DNA of 64,000 nucleotides. Origin: Olsenella_K sp036454645. GTDB taxonomy: Bacteria > Actinomycetota > Coriobacteriia > Coriobacteriales > Atopobiaceae. The notes under the pieces were generated by a model, which saw only the letters and a program-made list of their open reading frames with translations, was not told the origin of the DNA and did not search any database. Shown piece by piece: positions 26,335 through 34,481 of this stretch. Each line of letters begins with the position of its first letter. The first letter of the stretch is position 1. A program made the position numbers and the translations under genes. Location: assembly GCA_036454645.1 (NCBI GenBank), contig JAZHSQ010000004.1, positions 1 to 64,000 on the forward strand. Direction: 5' to 3'.

Positions 26335-27435
26335 TCACTCGTCGTCCGCGATCGCCACCGTTATGCAGAGCTGTCCGTCGCGCACGCTGACCTTGGCCTC
26401 GCCGCACGGCCGGAAGTAGTAGCGCTCGCCGAGTTCCCGGACGTCCCTGGTGACGCTTCGCGCGAGGCCCTCAGCGTCCTCGCACGAGAGGCCGATCGCG
26501 CGCCCCAAGCCCTCGCCCGGCGCGGCTGGCCTGGCCCCGGGCCGCCCGTCGCGCGCCGCCCTCAGCGTGGCGCAGACGTTCGCCAGCGGCGCCACCTCGC
26601 CGGAGAGGACCCTGAGCGCGTTGCGCTCCGACGTCTGCAGGCCGAGCCTGCCGGCGGCCTCGGCGAGGGCTGCCGCCCCCGGGCTCGCCGCGAGCTCCTC
26701 GAGGAGCGTCGGGGGCCGTCCCGCGACTGCGGCGCCCGCGGACGTCGCGGGGCCGGTCGCGGCAGCTGCGCCGCAGCGCGCGACGACCGTGCTCACGACC
26801 TGCGCCGGCGAGCCCACGTAGACCCTGCAGGAGCCCTCCGACTCGAGGCCGAACTCGCAGCAGGCGCGCACGAGGTTGTGCGGCCCCCTGCCGAGCGCGT
26901 CCGCGCCGTGGCCGTTCGCTCGGGCGGCGAGCCTGGGCCAGGTCGACTGGTCCGCCCGCTCGGGGAGCCTCCCCGTGTCGCAGGTGACGCGGATGGCCGT
27001 GCCCCTGCCTGGCGCGGAGGCGAGCACCTCGGCCGACTCCGCGTTCTCCCTGATCGAGAAGAGCGCCATGCCCCTGCCGTGCACGCCCCAGCGGTCCACG
27101 TGGACGCTGTCGAGCTTCGAGGTGACGCGCGCGTCGAACACGCGCTCCTGCATCTCCTCGGGGATGCCGCAGCCGTCATCGAGCACGACGAGCGTCCTGA
27201 TGGCGCCCTCGCGCGCGCTCGCGACGAGCACCTTGCGCGCGCCGGCGTCGCGGGCGTTCCTCAGGAGCTCCACGAGGACGTCCTCGACGCAGCGGATGTC
27301 GTGCTTCGCCTGGCGACGCTCGGCCTCCAGGACGCGCAGGCGGACGTAGCCGTCCCCGAGGTTCTCCTCGACCCTGAGCGGGTCCCCTCCGCCGAGGGAG
27401 GAGACGAAGCCCAGGAGCGAGGGATCTTCCGCCAT
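26335..27435 (-). CDS. GHKL-type ATPase of unknown function, linked to RNase Y
   Basis: A 366-residue protein whose residues 40-165 form a GHKL (Hsp90/MutL/histidine-kinase) ATP site. The N-box is ELLRNARDAGA, the G1 box is LDDGCGIPEEM, and the G2 box is WGVHGRGMALFSI. There is no sensor, phospho-acceptor His or membrane segment, so it is not an ordinary histidine kinase. The RNARDAG/DDGCGIP style is closer to MutL/Hsp90-like ATPases. The C-terminal 200 residues are Ala/Gly-rich and unrecognised. It begins 5 bp after the rny stop and should be co-expressed with RNase Y. Confidence 0.75.
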   Translation of the reverse strand: MAEDPSLLGFVSSLGGGDPLRVEENLGDGYVRLRVLEAERRQAKHDIRCVEDVLVELLRNARDAGARKVLVASAREGAIRTLVVLDDGCGIPEEMQERVFDARVTSKLDSVHVDRWGVHGRGMALFSIRENAESAEVLASAPGRGTAIRVTCDTGRLPERADQSTWPRLAARANGHGADALGRGPHNLVRACCEFGLESEGSCRVYVGSPAQVVSTVVARCGAAAATGPATSAGAAVAGRPPTLLEELAASPGAAALAEAAGRLGLQTSERNALRVLSGEVAPLANVCATLRAARDGRPGARPAAPGEGLGRAIGLSCEDAEGLARSVTRDVRELGERYYFRPCGEAKVSVRDGQLCITVAIADDE

Positions 27436-27440
27436 GCTTC

Positions 27441-28997
27441 CTACTTGGCGATGTCGACGGCGCGCGACTCGCGGATGACAACGACGCGGACCTGGCCGGG
27501 GTACTCCATCTCGTCCTCGATCTGCTTGGCGATGTCGTGCGCGAGGACCGTGGCCTCGGCGTCGGAGATCTTCTCGGGTTCGACCATGACGTGGAGCTCG
27601 CGGCCCGCCTGCATCGCGTAGGTGCGCTCGACGCCCTCGTGCGCGTTGGAGATCTCCTCGAGCTTCTCGAGGCGCTTGATGTAGGTCTCGGCGGACTCCC
27701 TGCGGGCGCCGGGGCGCGCAGCGGAGATGGCGTCGGCGGCCTGGACGAGGACGTCGAGGACCGTGTTGGGCTCGACGTCGGCGTGGTGCGCCTCGATGGC
27801 ATGCACGATGGCCGGCTTCTCGCCGTAGCGGCGCGCGAGGTCGGCGCCGATCACTGCGTGCGGGCCCTCGACCTCGTGGTCGATGGCCTTGCCGATGTCG
27901 TGCAGGAGGCCGGCCCTCTTGGCGGGCGTGGGGTCGAGGCCGAGCTCGGAGGCCATGGTTCCGCAGAGCGCGGAGACCTGGATGGAGTGCTGCAGGACGT
28001 TCTGCCCGAAGGAGGTGCGGTACTTGAGGGCGCCGAGGGTCTTCACGAGCTCGGGGTGCAGGTCGTGGATGTTCGCGTCGAACGCCGCCTGCTCGCCGGC
28101 CTCCTGGACGCGCTCGTTCACGAGCTTCTCGGCCTTCTTGTAGAGCTCCTCGATGCGGGCGGGGTGGATGCGGCCGTCCGCGATGAGGTTCTCGAGCGCG
28201 ACGCGGGCGGTCTCCCTGCGCACGGGGTTGAAGCTCGAGAGCACGACCGTCTCCGGCGTGTCGTCGATCACGAGCGAGACGCCCGAGATCTGCTCGAAGG
28301 TCCTGATGTTTCTGCCCTCGCGGCCGATGATGCGGCCCTTGAGGTCGTCCGACGGGATGTGGACGGTGGTCACCGTGATCTCGCCCGCCTGGTCCGAGGC
28401 GCAGCGCTGGATGGCGGTGGAGACGATCTCGCGGGCGGTCTTGTCCGCCTGGGCGCGGACGCGCTGCTCGCTCTCGCGCAGGATCTTGGCCTCCTCGCGC
28501 ACGGTGTCCGCGCGGACGCGGTCGAGCAGCTCGTCGTGGGCGTCCTGCTGGGTCATCGCGGAGATGCGCTCGAGCTCGGCGGTCTGGCGCTCGTAGAGGC
28601 CGTCAACCTCGTTCTTGCGCTTGTCGATCGAGCTCTGCATGCTGGAGAGCTGGTGCTCGCGCTTGTCGAGGGCGTCGTTGCGATGGTCGAGGGACTCCTC
28701 GCGCTGCATCACGCGGTTCTCGAGGGTCTGCAGCTCGGCCTTGCGCTTGCGGTCCTCCGCCTCGGAGGACTGGCGCAGCTGGAGGATCTGCTCGCGCGCC
28801 TCGACGAGGGCGCTCTTTTTGGCAGTCTCCGCCTGGTCGCGGGCGGCGCTCGTGATCTTCTCCGCCTGGGCGCGCGCCGCCTCGACCTCCGCGTTGGCCG
28901 CGCGGACCCGCTCGTTGTTCTTGCTCGTGGCGTAGGCGACCGCGGCGACGGCGCCGACGACCAGCCCGATGATGATTCCGATGACAATCTGTACCAT
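27441..28997 (-). CDS. rny: Ribonuclease Y
   Basis: A 518-residue membrane-tethered endoribonuclease that starts mRNA decay. It has an N-terminal membrane anchor (residues 1-25, IVIGIIIGLVVGAVAAVAYA), a long charged coiled coil (about 30-200), a KH domain (about 210-275, GRIIGREGRNIRTFEQ) and an HD domain with AGLLHDIGKAIDHE. It ends with the conserved PGQVRVVVIRESRAV. The ATG has GAGGAG upstream. A consensus promoter lies about 210 bp before the gene. Confidence 0.96.
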   Translation of the reverse strand: MVQIVIGIIIGLVVGAVAAVAYATSKNNERVRAANAEVEAARAQAEKITSAARDQAETAKKSALVEAREQILQLRQSSEAEDRKRKAELQTLENRVMQREESLDHRNDALDKREHQLSSMQSSIDKRKNEVDGLYERQTAELERISAMTQQDAHDELLDRVRADTVREEAKILRESEQRVRAQADKTAREIVSTAIQRCASDQAGEITVTTVHIPSDDLKGRIIGREGRNIRTFEQISGVSLVIDDTPETVVLSSFNPVRRETARVALENLIADGRIHPARIEELYKKAEKLVNERVQEAGEQAAFDANIHDLHPELVKTLGALKYRTSFGQNVLQHSIQVSALCGTMASELGLDPTPAKRAGLLHDIGKAIDHEVEGPHAVIGADLARRYGEKPAIVHAIEAHHADVEPNTVLDVLVQAADAISAARPGARRESAETYIKRLEKLEEISNAHEGVERTYAMQAGRELHVMVEPEKISDAEATVLAHDIAKQIEDEMEYPGQVRVVVIRESRAVDIAK

Positions 28998-29208
28998 GGC
29001 TGCTCCTCAAACGATTCTCAAGAGTTCAGGAATCCGAGCGCCCCGGGCCTGCGCCCTGGCACGCTTCGGAACCCGCCATTCGAGGCACATCCCGGCCACC
29101 ACCTGTTCAGATGGCTATGTTGTACGAGCGATCGGAAGAGCGATCAGTCAACGCAAATGAATATCGTCAACCGAAAGAGGGAAGACGAGAATGCTCTATG
29201 GCCTCTCT
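28998..29208 (-). other. Long leader of rny, no gene seen
   Basis: About 210 bp between the predicted promoter and rny, less GC-rich than its surroundings. It contains the near-repeat CGATCGGAAGAGCGATC (29129-29145), which can fold as CGATC/GATCG. No coding region is supported. Confidence 0.4.
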
Positions 29209-29237
29209 ATCCTAAGTACAGAATATGGAACTGTCAA
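29209..29237 (-). promoter_or_regulatory. Consensus-like promoter upstream of rny
   Basis: On the - strand, TTGACA (29237-29232), a 17-bp spacer and TAGGAT (29214-29209). The predicted start near 29202 would give a leader of about 205 nt before the rny ATG. The leader holds further TTGAC motifs but no short ORF that I can support. Confidence 0.65.
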
Positions 29238-29270
29238 TTGTCGCCCTCTCGCCCGCCGCCGGCGGCGCCC

Positions 29271-29951
29271 CTAGGCCCCTTCCAGGACCTGCCTCGCGGC
29301 GTCGCACGCGACCCCCATGCCGAAGCCGCGCCCCACGAGGAACCGCACGATCTTCGCGTAGTCGTTCTTCCCGGTGAGCCTCCTGCGCGACGCGAGCTCG
29401 AGGGCACGTTCGCGCTCGTCCTCCGGGTCGAAGTACTCGTAGGGCCAGCCCTCGAGGGCGGATGTGTCTATCCCGCGCCGAGAGAGCTCGCGCTCGATGC
29501 GCTGGGCGCCCCAGCCGCAGGTGAGCTTGGAGCGCACGTAGGTGTCGGCGAAGCGCGCGTCGTCCACGAGGCCGCACTCCGCTGCGCGCCGGACCGCCGA
29601 AGATGCGACCTCGGGCGGGAAGCCCTCCCTCTGCAGGCGCTCCCGCGCCTCCTGGGTCGAGACCTCCCTCCTCGAGGCGAGCTCCGCCAGCCTCGAGGAG
29701 GCCATCCTCCCCTCGAGGGCGCGGACGGAGCGCACGAGCTCCTCCGCCGAGCGGGGGTCGAACCCCTCCTCCTCGCCCATCTGCTCGAGGCGCCTGCCGA
29801 CGCACGCGGGCAGGGAGAGGCTCCCCGCGGAGGCGCCCTCCCAGGCGAGCGTGGCGGAGGGCTTGTAGCCGCCGAAGGACGAGCCGCGCCTCTCGGGCAT
29901 CCTCACCTCCCACGCGAGGGCCCGAGGCCCCCGGCGCGCCTCCCCGCTCAC
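29271..29951 (-). CDS. recX: Regulatory protein RecX
   Basis: A 226-residue RecA modulator built of three-helix repeats. Visible blocks are RREVSTQEARERLQREGFP, GLVDDARFADTYVRSKLTCGWGAQRIERELSRRGI and a third repeat near the end (NDYAKIVRFLVGRGFG). RecX caps RecA filaments and limits recombination. The first 70 residues are low-complexity and poorly conserved. The start overlaps the recA stop by 4 bp (ATGA), the classical recA-recX arrangement. Confidence 0.9.
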   Translation of the reverse strand: MSGEARRGPRALAWEVRMPERRGSSFGGYKPSATLAWEGASAGSLSLPACVGRRLEQMGEEEGFDPRSAEELVRSVRALEGRMASSRLAELASRREVSTQEARERLQREGFPPEVASSAVRRAAECGLVDDARFADTYVRSKLTCGWGAQRIERELSRRGIDTSALEGWPYEYFDPEDERERALELASRRRLTGKNDYAKIVRFLVGRGFGMGVACDAARQVLEGA

Positions 29952-31048
29952 TGCTCCTGGCCCGCGTCGGCGCCGTCGCCCTCGGTGGGTGCGCCGACGC
30001 GCTCGTCGCCCAGCTCGAGGCCGCAGGCCACGCGTATCTCGTGCTCGATCGTGTCCCTGATGTCGGGGTTCTCGCGCAGGAACTCCTTTGCGGCCTCCCT
30101 GCCCTGCCCGAGGCGCTCGTCGCCGTAGTTGAACCAGGCTCCGGACTTGTTCACGATGCCGTACTCGACGCCCATGTCGAGGATTGAGCCCTCCTTGGAG
30201 ATGCCCTCCCCGTACATGATGTCGAACTCCGCCTGCTTGAACGGCGGCGCCACCTTGTTCTTGACGACCTTGACGCGGACGCGGTTGCCGACGATCTCTC
30301 CGTCCTTCTTGATGGTGTCGATGCGCCTGATGTCCATGCGCACGGACGAGAAGAACTTGAGGGCGCGGCCGCCGGGCGTCGTCTCCGGGTTGCCGAACAT
30401 GACGCCGATCTTCTCGCGCAGCTGGTTGATGAAGATGCAGGTGGTCTTGGACTTGGAGAGCGAGCCGGCGAGCTTCCTCAGCGCCTGGCTCATGAGGCGC
30501 GCCTGGAGGCCGACCGTGGTGTCGCCGATCTCCCCCTCGATCTCCGCGCGGGGGACGAGCGCCGCGACGGAGTCCACGACTACGACGTCGATCGCGCCGG
30601 AGCGCACGAGCATGTCGCAGATCTCGAGCGCCTGCTCGCCGGTGTCCGGCTGGGAGATGAGGACCTCGTCAATGTCCACCCCGATGCGGGCGGCGTAGCC
30701 CGGGTCCAGCGCGTGCTCCGCGTCGATGAAGGCGACGACGCCGCCGAGGTTCTGCGCCTCTGCGAGAATCTCGAGCGAGAGGGTGGTCTTGCCCGACGAC
30801 TCCGGCCCGTAGATCTCCACGATGCGCCCGCGCGGTACCCCGCCGATGCCGAGCGCCGCGTCCAGCGCGAGCGAGCCCGTGGGTATGGCCTCGATGTCGA
30901 GGGCCGCGTTGTCGTCCCCGAACTTCATGATCGCGCCCGTGCCGAACTTCTTCACGATCTCCGCCGTGGTGGCCTCCAAGACCTTCTCGCGCTCGGCGCC
31001 GTAGGTGCGCTCGTGAACTTCCTTAATTGCGTTCTTGCTCTTTGCCAT
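29948..31048 (-). CDS. recA: Recombinase RecA
   Basis: A 366-residue recombinase. Walker A is GPESSGKT (81-88), with VAFIDAEHALDP, Walker B VVVVDSVAALVPR, loop L1 around GEIGDTTVGLQAR, loop L2 around NQLREKIGVMFGNPETTPGG, and an acidic tail. It forms filaments on single-stranded DNA, drives strand exchange and triggers LexA self-cleavage. The start is at MAKSKN with GGGGTAGAG upstream. It is preceded by a promoter containing a LexA box, so SOS induction is expected. Confidence 0.98.
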   Translation of the reverse strand: MAKSKNAIKEVHERTYGAEREKVLEATTAEIVKKFGTGAIMKFGDDNAALDIEAIPTGSLALDAALGIGGVPRGRIVEIYGPESSGKTTLSLEILAEAQNLGGVVAFIDAEHALDPGYAARIGVDIDEVLISQPDTGEQALEICDMLVRSGAIDVVVVDSVAALVPRAEIEGEIGDTTVGLQARLMSQALRKLAGSLSKSKTTCIFINQLREKIGVMFGNPETTPGGRALKFFSSVRMDIRRIDTIKKDGEIVGNRVRVKVVKNKVAPPFKQAEFDIMYGEGISKEGSILDMGVEYGIVNKSGAWFNYGDERLGQGREAAKEFLRENPDIRDTIEHEIRVACGLELGDERVGAPTEGDGADAGQEQ

Positions 31049-31074
31049 CTCTACCCCAATCCACTGAACGACAT

Positions 31075-31101
31075 GGTATAAGAACAACCGTTCGGTGTCA
31101 A
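31075..31101 (-). promoter_or_regulatory. recA: recA promoter with embedded LexA box
   Basis: On the - strand, TTGACA (31101-31096), then CGAACGGTTGTTCT (31094-31081), then TATACC (31080-31075). The 14-mer matches the Gram-positive LexA consensus CGAAC-N4-GTTC and fills the space between -35 and -10. The apparent spacer is only 15 bp unless the -10 is shifted to TACCAT. Confidence 0.8.
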
Positions 31102-31109
31102 CCTCGTCG

Positions 31110-31346
31110 GAAGAGATTATAGGGGCCGTGCCCGGGCGCGTGGAGGGTGCGCTCGCCGCCCGCTCGCGGAAGCCTCGCGGCCCCCTGGCGGCGCGGCCGG
31201 GACCGGCGCCGCGGGCCGCGCGTTAGCGCGTGCGCGGACCCCTCCTGACGGGAGGCCCCGTTCCCGCGCATGCCCGGGACGCGCGCCGCCAGGGGCACCC
31301 GCGGCCACGCACCCCGCGGGCGCGCCTGCAGCCGCGTGGCTGCGCG
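31110..31346. other. GC-rich gap between cinA and the recA promoter
   Basis: Very GC-rich sequence with several short palindromes (for example CGCGCGTTAGCGCG near 31217) but no supported gene, tRNA or T-tailed terminator. Confidence 0.4.
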
Positions 31347-31904
31347 CTACCCGACGCGGGAGAGCAGGAGCCGGAGGGCTATCGCGACCGCCTTGCGCCT
31401 GACCTCGGAGCGGTCCCCGGAGAGGAGGTGCGCCTCCGTGTGGGTCCCGTCCTCGGATGCGACGCCGAACCAGACGGTGCCGACGGGCTTGCCCTCCTCG
31501 GCGCCCCCCGGGCCGGCGATGCCCGTCGTCGAGACCGCCACGTCCGCCCCGAGCACCCTTCTGGCGCCCTCGCACATGGCCGCGGCGCACTCGCTCGAGA
31601 CCGCGCCGACGCCCGGCGCGTCGAGCACCTCGTCGGGCACGCCGAGCACCGCGCGCTTCACGGGTATCGCGTAGCTCACGACGCCGCCGCGCCAGGGGGC
31701 GGAGGACCCGGGCACGTCCGTCACGGCCGCCGAGACGAGCCCTCCCGTGCACGACTCGGCGCTCGCCAGCGTCGCCCCGGCCCTCGTCGCCTCGACCACG
31801 AGCGCGTGCGCGAGCTCGAGGCGCTCCTCCTCGCTCGGGAGCGCGACGTCGCCCGCGTCCTCGAACGCCAGCCCGACGTCCCCCACGTCCGTCCGCTCGC
31901 CCAT
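31347..31904 (-). CDS. CinA C-terminal-type nicotinamide-nucleotide amidase
   Basis: A 185-residue protein matching the CinA C-terminal (PncC) domain: LASAESCTGGLVSAAVTDVPGSS, GGVVSYAIPVKRAVLGV, AVSTTGIAGPGG and GTVWFGV. Such proteins deamidate NMN to nicotinate mononucleotide in pyridine nucleotide recycling. The N-terminal MoCF/COG1058 domain of full-length CinA is absent, so this is the stand-alone form. It starts 1 bp after the pgsA stop and sits next to recA, a placement common in Gram-positives. Confidence 0.9.
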   Translation of the reverse strand: MGERTDVGDVGLAFEDAGDVALPSEEERLELAHALVVEATRAGATLASAESCTGGLVSAAVTDVPGSSAPWRGGVVSYAIPVKRAVLGVPDEVLDAPGVGAVSSECAAAMCEGARRVLGADVAVSTTGIAGPGGAEEGKPVGTVWFGVASEDGTHTEAHLLSGDRSEVRRKAVAIALRLLLSRVG

Positions 31905-31905
31905 C

Positions 31906-32541
31906 CTAGGCCTCCTCGCCCGTCACGTACCTGCGGCACTTGACGAAGTAGTCGACGCCCGACCATGCGGTCAGCACCACCGCCACGACCAGGAGCGCCT
32001 GCCCGAACCACCAGAAGAAGGCGGCCGGCGCGCCGACGAGGCCGCGCGCGAGCAGGATCGCGCTGATCGACACCATGGTCGTCGCGGTCTTCCACTTGCC
32101 GAGGTTGCTCGCGGCGACGACGACCCCCTTGCTGGCGACGACCATCCTGAGGCCGCTCACCAGGAACTCCCGCGCGACCACCACGAGGAGCACCCACGAG
32201 CTGACGCTCCCGGCCTCGAGCAGGTAGCACAGGGCCACGACGACCACGAGCTTGTCCGCGATCGGGTCGAGGAACTTGCCGAAGGTCGTCACCTCGTGCC
32301 GGCTCCGCGCGAGGTAGCCGTCGAGCTTGTCCGTCAGCGAGAGAACCACGAAGAAGGCGAAGACGGCGAGCGCGGGGCCCGACGCCGCCCCCTCCGCCCG
32401 CGCGCCGGCGAGCTCCGCGGCGAGCAGCCACAGGGGCACGAGGACGATGCGCGCGACCGTCACCACGTTCGCCGGCGTCCAGATCCCCCGCGCGCCGCCG
32501 CCGTTCGCGCGGTCCGCGCCCGTACCGTCCCTACCTGGCAT
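31906..32541 (-). CDS. pgsA: CDP-diacylglycerol-glycerol-3-phosphate 3-phosphatidyltransferase
   Basis: A 211-residue membrane enzyme of phospholipid synthesis that makes phosphatidylglycerol phosphate. The CDP-alcohol phosphotransferase motif is complete: TDKLDGYLARSRHEVTTFGKF followed by LDPIADK, with the DxxDG, AR, G and DxxxD positions in place. Four or five hydrophobic segments follow. It overlaps the end of rimO by 11 bp. The first 20 residues are polar and variable. Confidence 0.92.
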   Translation of the reverse strand: MPGRDGTGADRANGGGARGIWTPANVVTVARIVLVPLWLLAAELAGARAEGAASGPALAVFAFFVVLSLTDKLDGYLARSRHEVTTFGKFLDPIADKLVVVVALCYLLEAGSVSSWVLLVVVAREFLVSGLRMVVASKGVVVAASNLGKWKTATTMVSISAILLARGLVGAPAAFFWWFGQALLVVAVVLTAWSGVDYFVKCRRYVTGEEA

Positions 32542-33952
32542 CCGAAGGCGCCTCCCCGTCCGTGGCGCCCTCGACCGGGACGCCGACCAGCTCGTAGCAG
32601 AAGGAGTCGACGAGGTCGCAGGTGACGATGTCGCCCACCGCCGCCTCGCCGCTCTCGATGTGCACCGCGCCGTCGCAGTCGGGCGCCTGGAACCATGCGT
32701 GCCCGACGAGCTCGACGCCGTCCTCGGTCTCCTCGACGCCGTCCACGATCACGTCGACCCGCTCGCCCACGTGCCTGGCCGTCGAGGCGAAGCCCAGCTC
32801 CTCCGCGAGGTCCTGCAGCCTCTGCGTGCGCTCGAGCTTCACGTCCTCGTCGACCTGGTCGGGCAGCTCCGCCGCGGCGGTGCCCTCCTCGCGCGAGTAG
32901 GAGAAGACCGACGTGTAGTCGAACTCCTCCTCCTGGACGAAGTCGAGGAGCTCGTCCGCCTCGTCGTCCGTCTCGCCCGGGAAGCCGCACATGCCCGTCG
33001 TCCTGAGGACCATGCCGGGGATCTCCTCGCGCAGGCGCGCGAAGAGCTCGCGGAGCTGCTCGCGCGAGCCCGTGCGCCCCATGGAGGCGAGGACCCGCTC
33101 GTCGCAGTGCTGGATCGGGATGTCGATGTAGGGCAGGACCTCCGGGGTGTCCCGGATGGTGGCGACGAGCTCGTCTGTCATGCCCTCGGGCTGCAGGTAC
33201 AGCACGCGAATCCACCCACCGTAGGGGCGCACGGCCTCGGCGACGCGGCGCAGCAGCCACGCGAGGGTCTTCTCGTCCCCCGGGAGGTCGCTGCCCCAGA
33301 TGCCCGTGTCCTGGCCGATGAGGACCACCTCGCGCACGCCACCCTCCATGAGGGCGGAGACCTCGGCGACGACGTCCTCGGCCGGGCGCGAGACGTAGCG
33401 GCCCCTGATGTAGGGGATCGCGCAGAAGGCGCAGAAGCGGTCGCAGCCCTCGGAGATCTTCACGTAGGCGGAGGCGCCGTCGATGGTGCGCAGCGTGCGG
33501 CCCGCGAGCACGGGACCCTGGTCCCGGCGCGGCTCGACGCCGAGCACGCCGCAGACGACGCCCACGATGCCGTCCTCCTCGTCGCTCCTCACGAAGGCCT
33601 TGACCTCGGGGAGCTCCTCGGCGAGCTCGTCGCCGTAGCGGGAGGGCATGCAGCCGCACATGACGATGGGCTTCTTGCGGACCCCCGATGAGGCCTCCTC
33701 GGCGAGGGCGAGCGTGGTCTCCACGCCCTCCTCCGTCGCCGAGGCGAGGAAGGAGCAGGTGTTGATCAGCGCGACGTCGCAGGAGGCCACGTCGTCGGCC
33801 TCCTCGAGGCCCGCGTCGAGGAGCAGCGAGCGCATGCGGTCCGTGTCGACCTCGTTCTTGGCGCAGCCGAGCGTGACGAAGTAGAAGCGCGCCACCGGGG
33901 CGGCGCTCGCCTCCGCGCTAGCGGTAGTTGACGTATTGGAGGGGTTGGCCAT
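32531..33952 (-). CDS. rimO: Ribosomal protein S12 methylthiotransferase
   Basis: A 473-residue radical-SAM enzyme that methylthiolates an aspartate of ribosomal protein S12. It shows FVTLGCAKNEVDTDRM (the RimO signature), NTCSFL, MCGCMPSRY, the radical-SAM motif CDRFCAFCAIPYIRGRYVSR and a C-terminal TRAM domain. The start at 33952 lies inside the end of yajQ. It is supported by AAGGAG 8 nt upstream, giving a 35-bp overlap. The first 20 residues are Ala/Ser/Thr-rich and not conserved. Confidence 0.95.
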   Translation of the reverse strand: MANPSNTSTTASAEASAAPVARFYFVTLGCAKNEVDTDRMRSLLLDAGLEEADDVASCDVALINTCSFLASATEEGVETTLALAEEASSGVRKKPIVMCGCMPSRYGDELAEELPEVKAFVRSDEEDGIVGVVCGVLGVEPRRDQGPVLAGRTLRTIDGASAYVKISEGCDRFCAFCAIPYIRGRYVSRPAEDVVAEVSALMEGGVREVVLIGQDTGIWGSDLPGDEKTLAWLLRRVAEAVRPYGGWIRVLYLQPEGMTDELVATIRDTPEVLPYIDIPIQHCDERVLASMGRTGSREQLRELFARLREEIPGMVLRTTGMCGFPGETDDEADELLDFVQEEEFDYTSVFSYSREEGTAAAELPDQVDEDVKLERTQRLQDLAEELGFASTARHVGERVDVIVDGVEETEDGVELVGHAWFQAPDCDGAVHIESGEAAVGDIVTCDLVDSFCYELVGVPVEGATDGEAPSDAR

Positions 33953-34400
33953 AGTCCTGCTCCTTAAGGTAGGAGATTGCAGTCTGAAGCGCGTCCTTGG
34001 AGGCGGAGCTCACGCGCAGCTTGTCCTTCTCGACCGTCGCCTTGGCCTTTATCTTCTGAGCCCTGAGGTCCTTGGCGATCCTCTTGGCGACGTCCTGCTC
34101 GATGCCCTGCACGAGCGTGCCCGTGCGCCTCACCGACGATCCGGCGGCCGGCTCGCAGGCGCCCCACTTGAGGGCGCCGAGGTCCACGCCGCGCTTGGCG
34201 AGCTTGCCGGAGAGGACGTCCGCGACCTGCTGGGCCACGAACTCCGAGGGGGCGGACACGGCGAAGGCCGCGGCCTTGCGGTCGAACTCGAGCGTGGCGC
34301 CCGCGCCCTTGAGGTCGTAGCGCTGGGAGAGCTCCCTGGCGGCCTGCTGGTAGGCGTTGTCCACCTGCGATACGACGTCGAAGCTGAACTCCTTCGCCAT
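33918..34400 (-). CDS. YajQ-family nucleotide-binding protein
   Basis: A 160-residue member of the YajQ/UPF0234 family: MAKEFSFDVVSQVD, QRYDLKGAGATLEFD, LRAQKIKAKATVEKDKLRVSS and the C-terminal PLQYVNYR. Family members bind nucleotides (cyclic-di-GMP in some Proteobacteria) and have two RNP-like ferredoxin folds; the role in actinobacteria is unclear. The natural C-terminus is intact, so the overlap with rimO is real rather than a frameshift artefact. Confidence 0.92.
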   Translation of the reverse strand: MAKEFSFDVVSQVDNAYQQAARELSQRYDLKGAGATLEFDRKAAAFAVSAPSEFVAQQVADVLSGKLAKRGVDLGALKWGACEPAAGSSVRRTGTLVQGIEQDVAKRIAKDLRAQKIKAKATVEKDKLRVSSASKDALQTAISYLKEQDYGQPLQYVNYR

Positions 34401-34481
34401 CGGTGCCTCCCGTCCCCGGCGCGCCGTCGCGCCCGTCCGGCCCCGCCGGCGCGCGCCGACCCGGGGCTGCCTGGGCCCGGC

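Noticed and set aside
26335..27435. GHKL protein as a two-component histidine kinase
   Set aside because: There is no DHp helix with an acceptor His, no membrane or sensor domain and no response regulator nearby.
29130..29142. GATCGGAAGAGCG resembles the start of an Illumina adapter
   Set aside because: Only 13 bases match, the preceding and following bases differ from known adapters, and it is part of a local inverted repeat within a normal leader. Chance is the simpler view.
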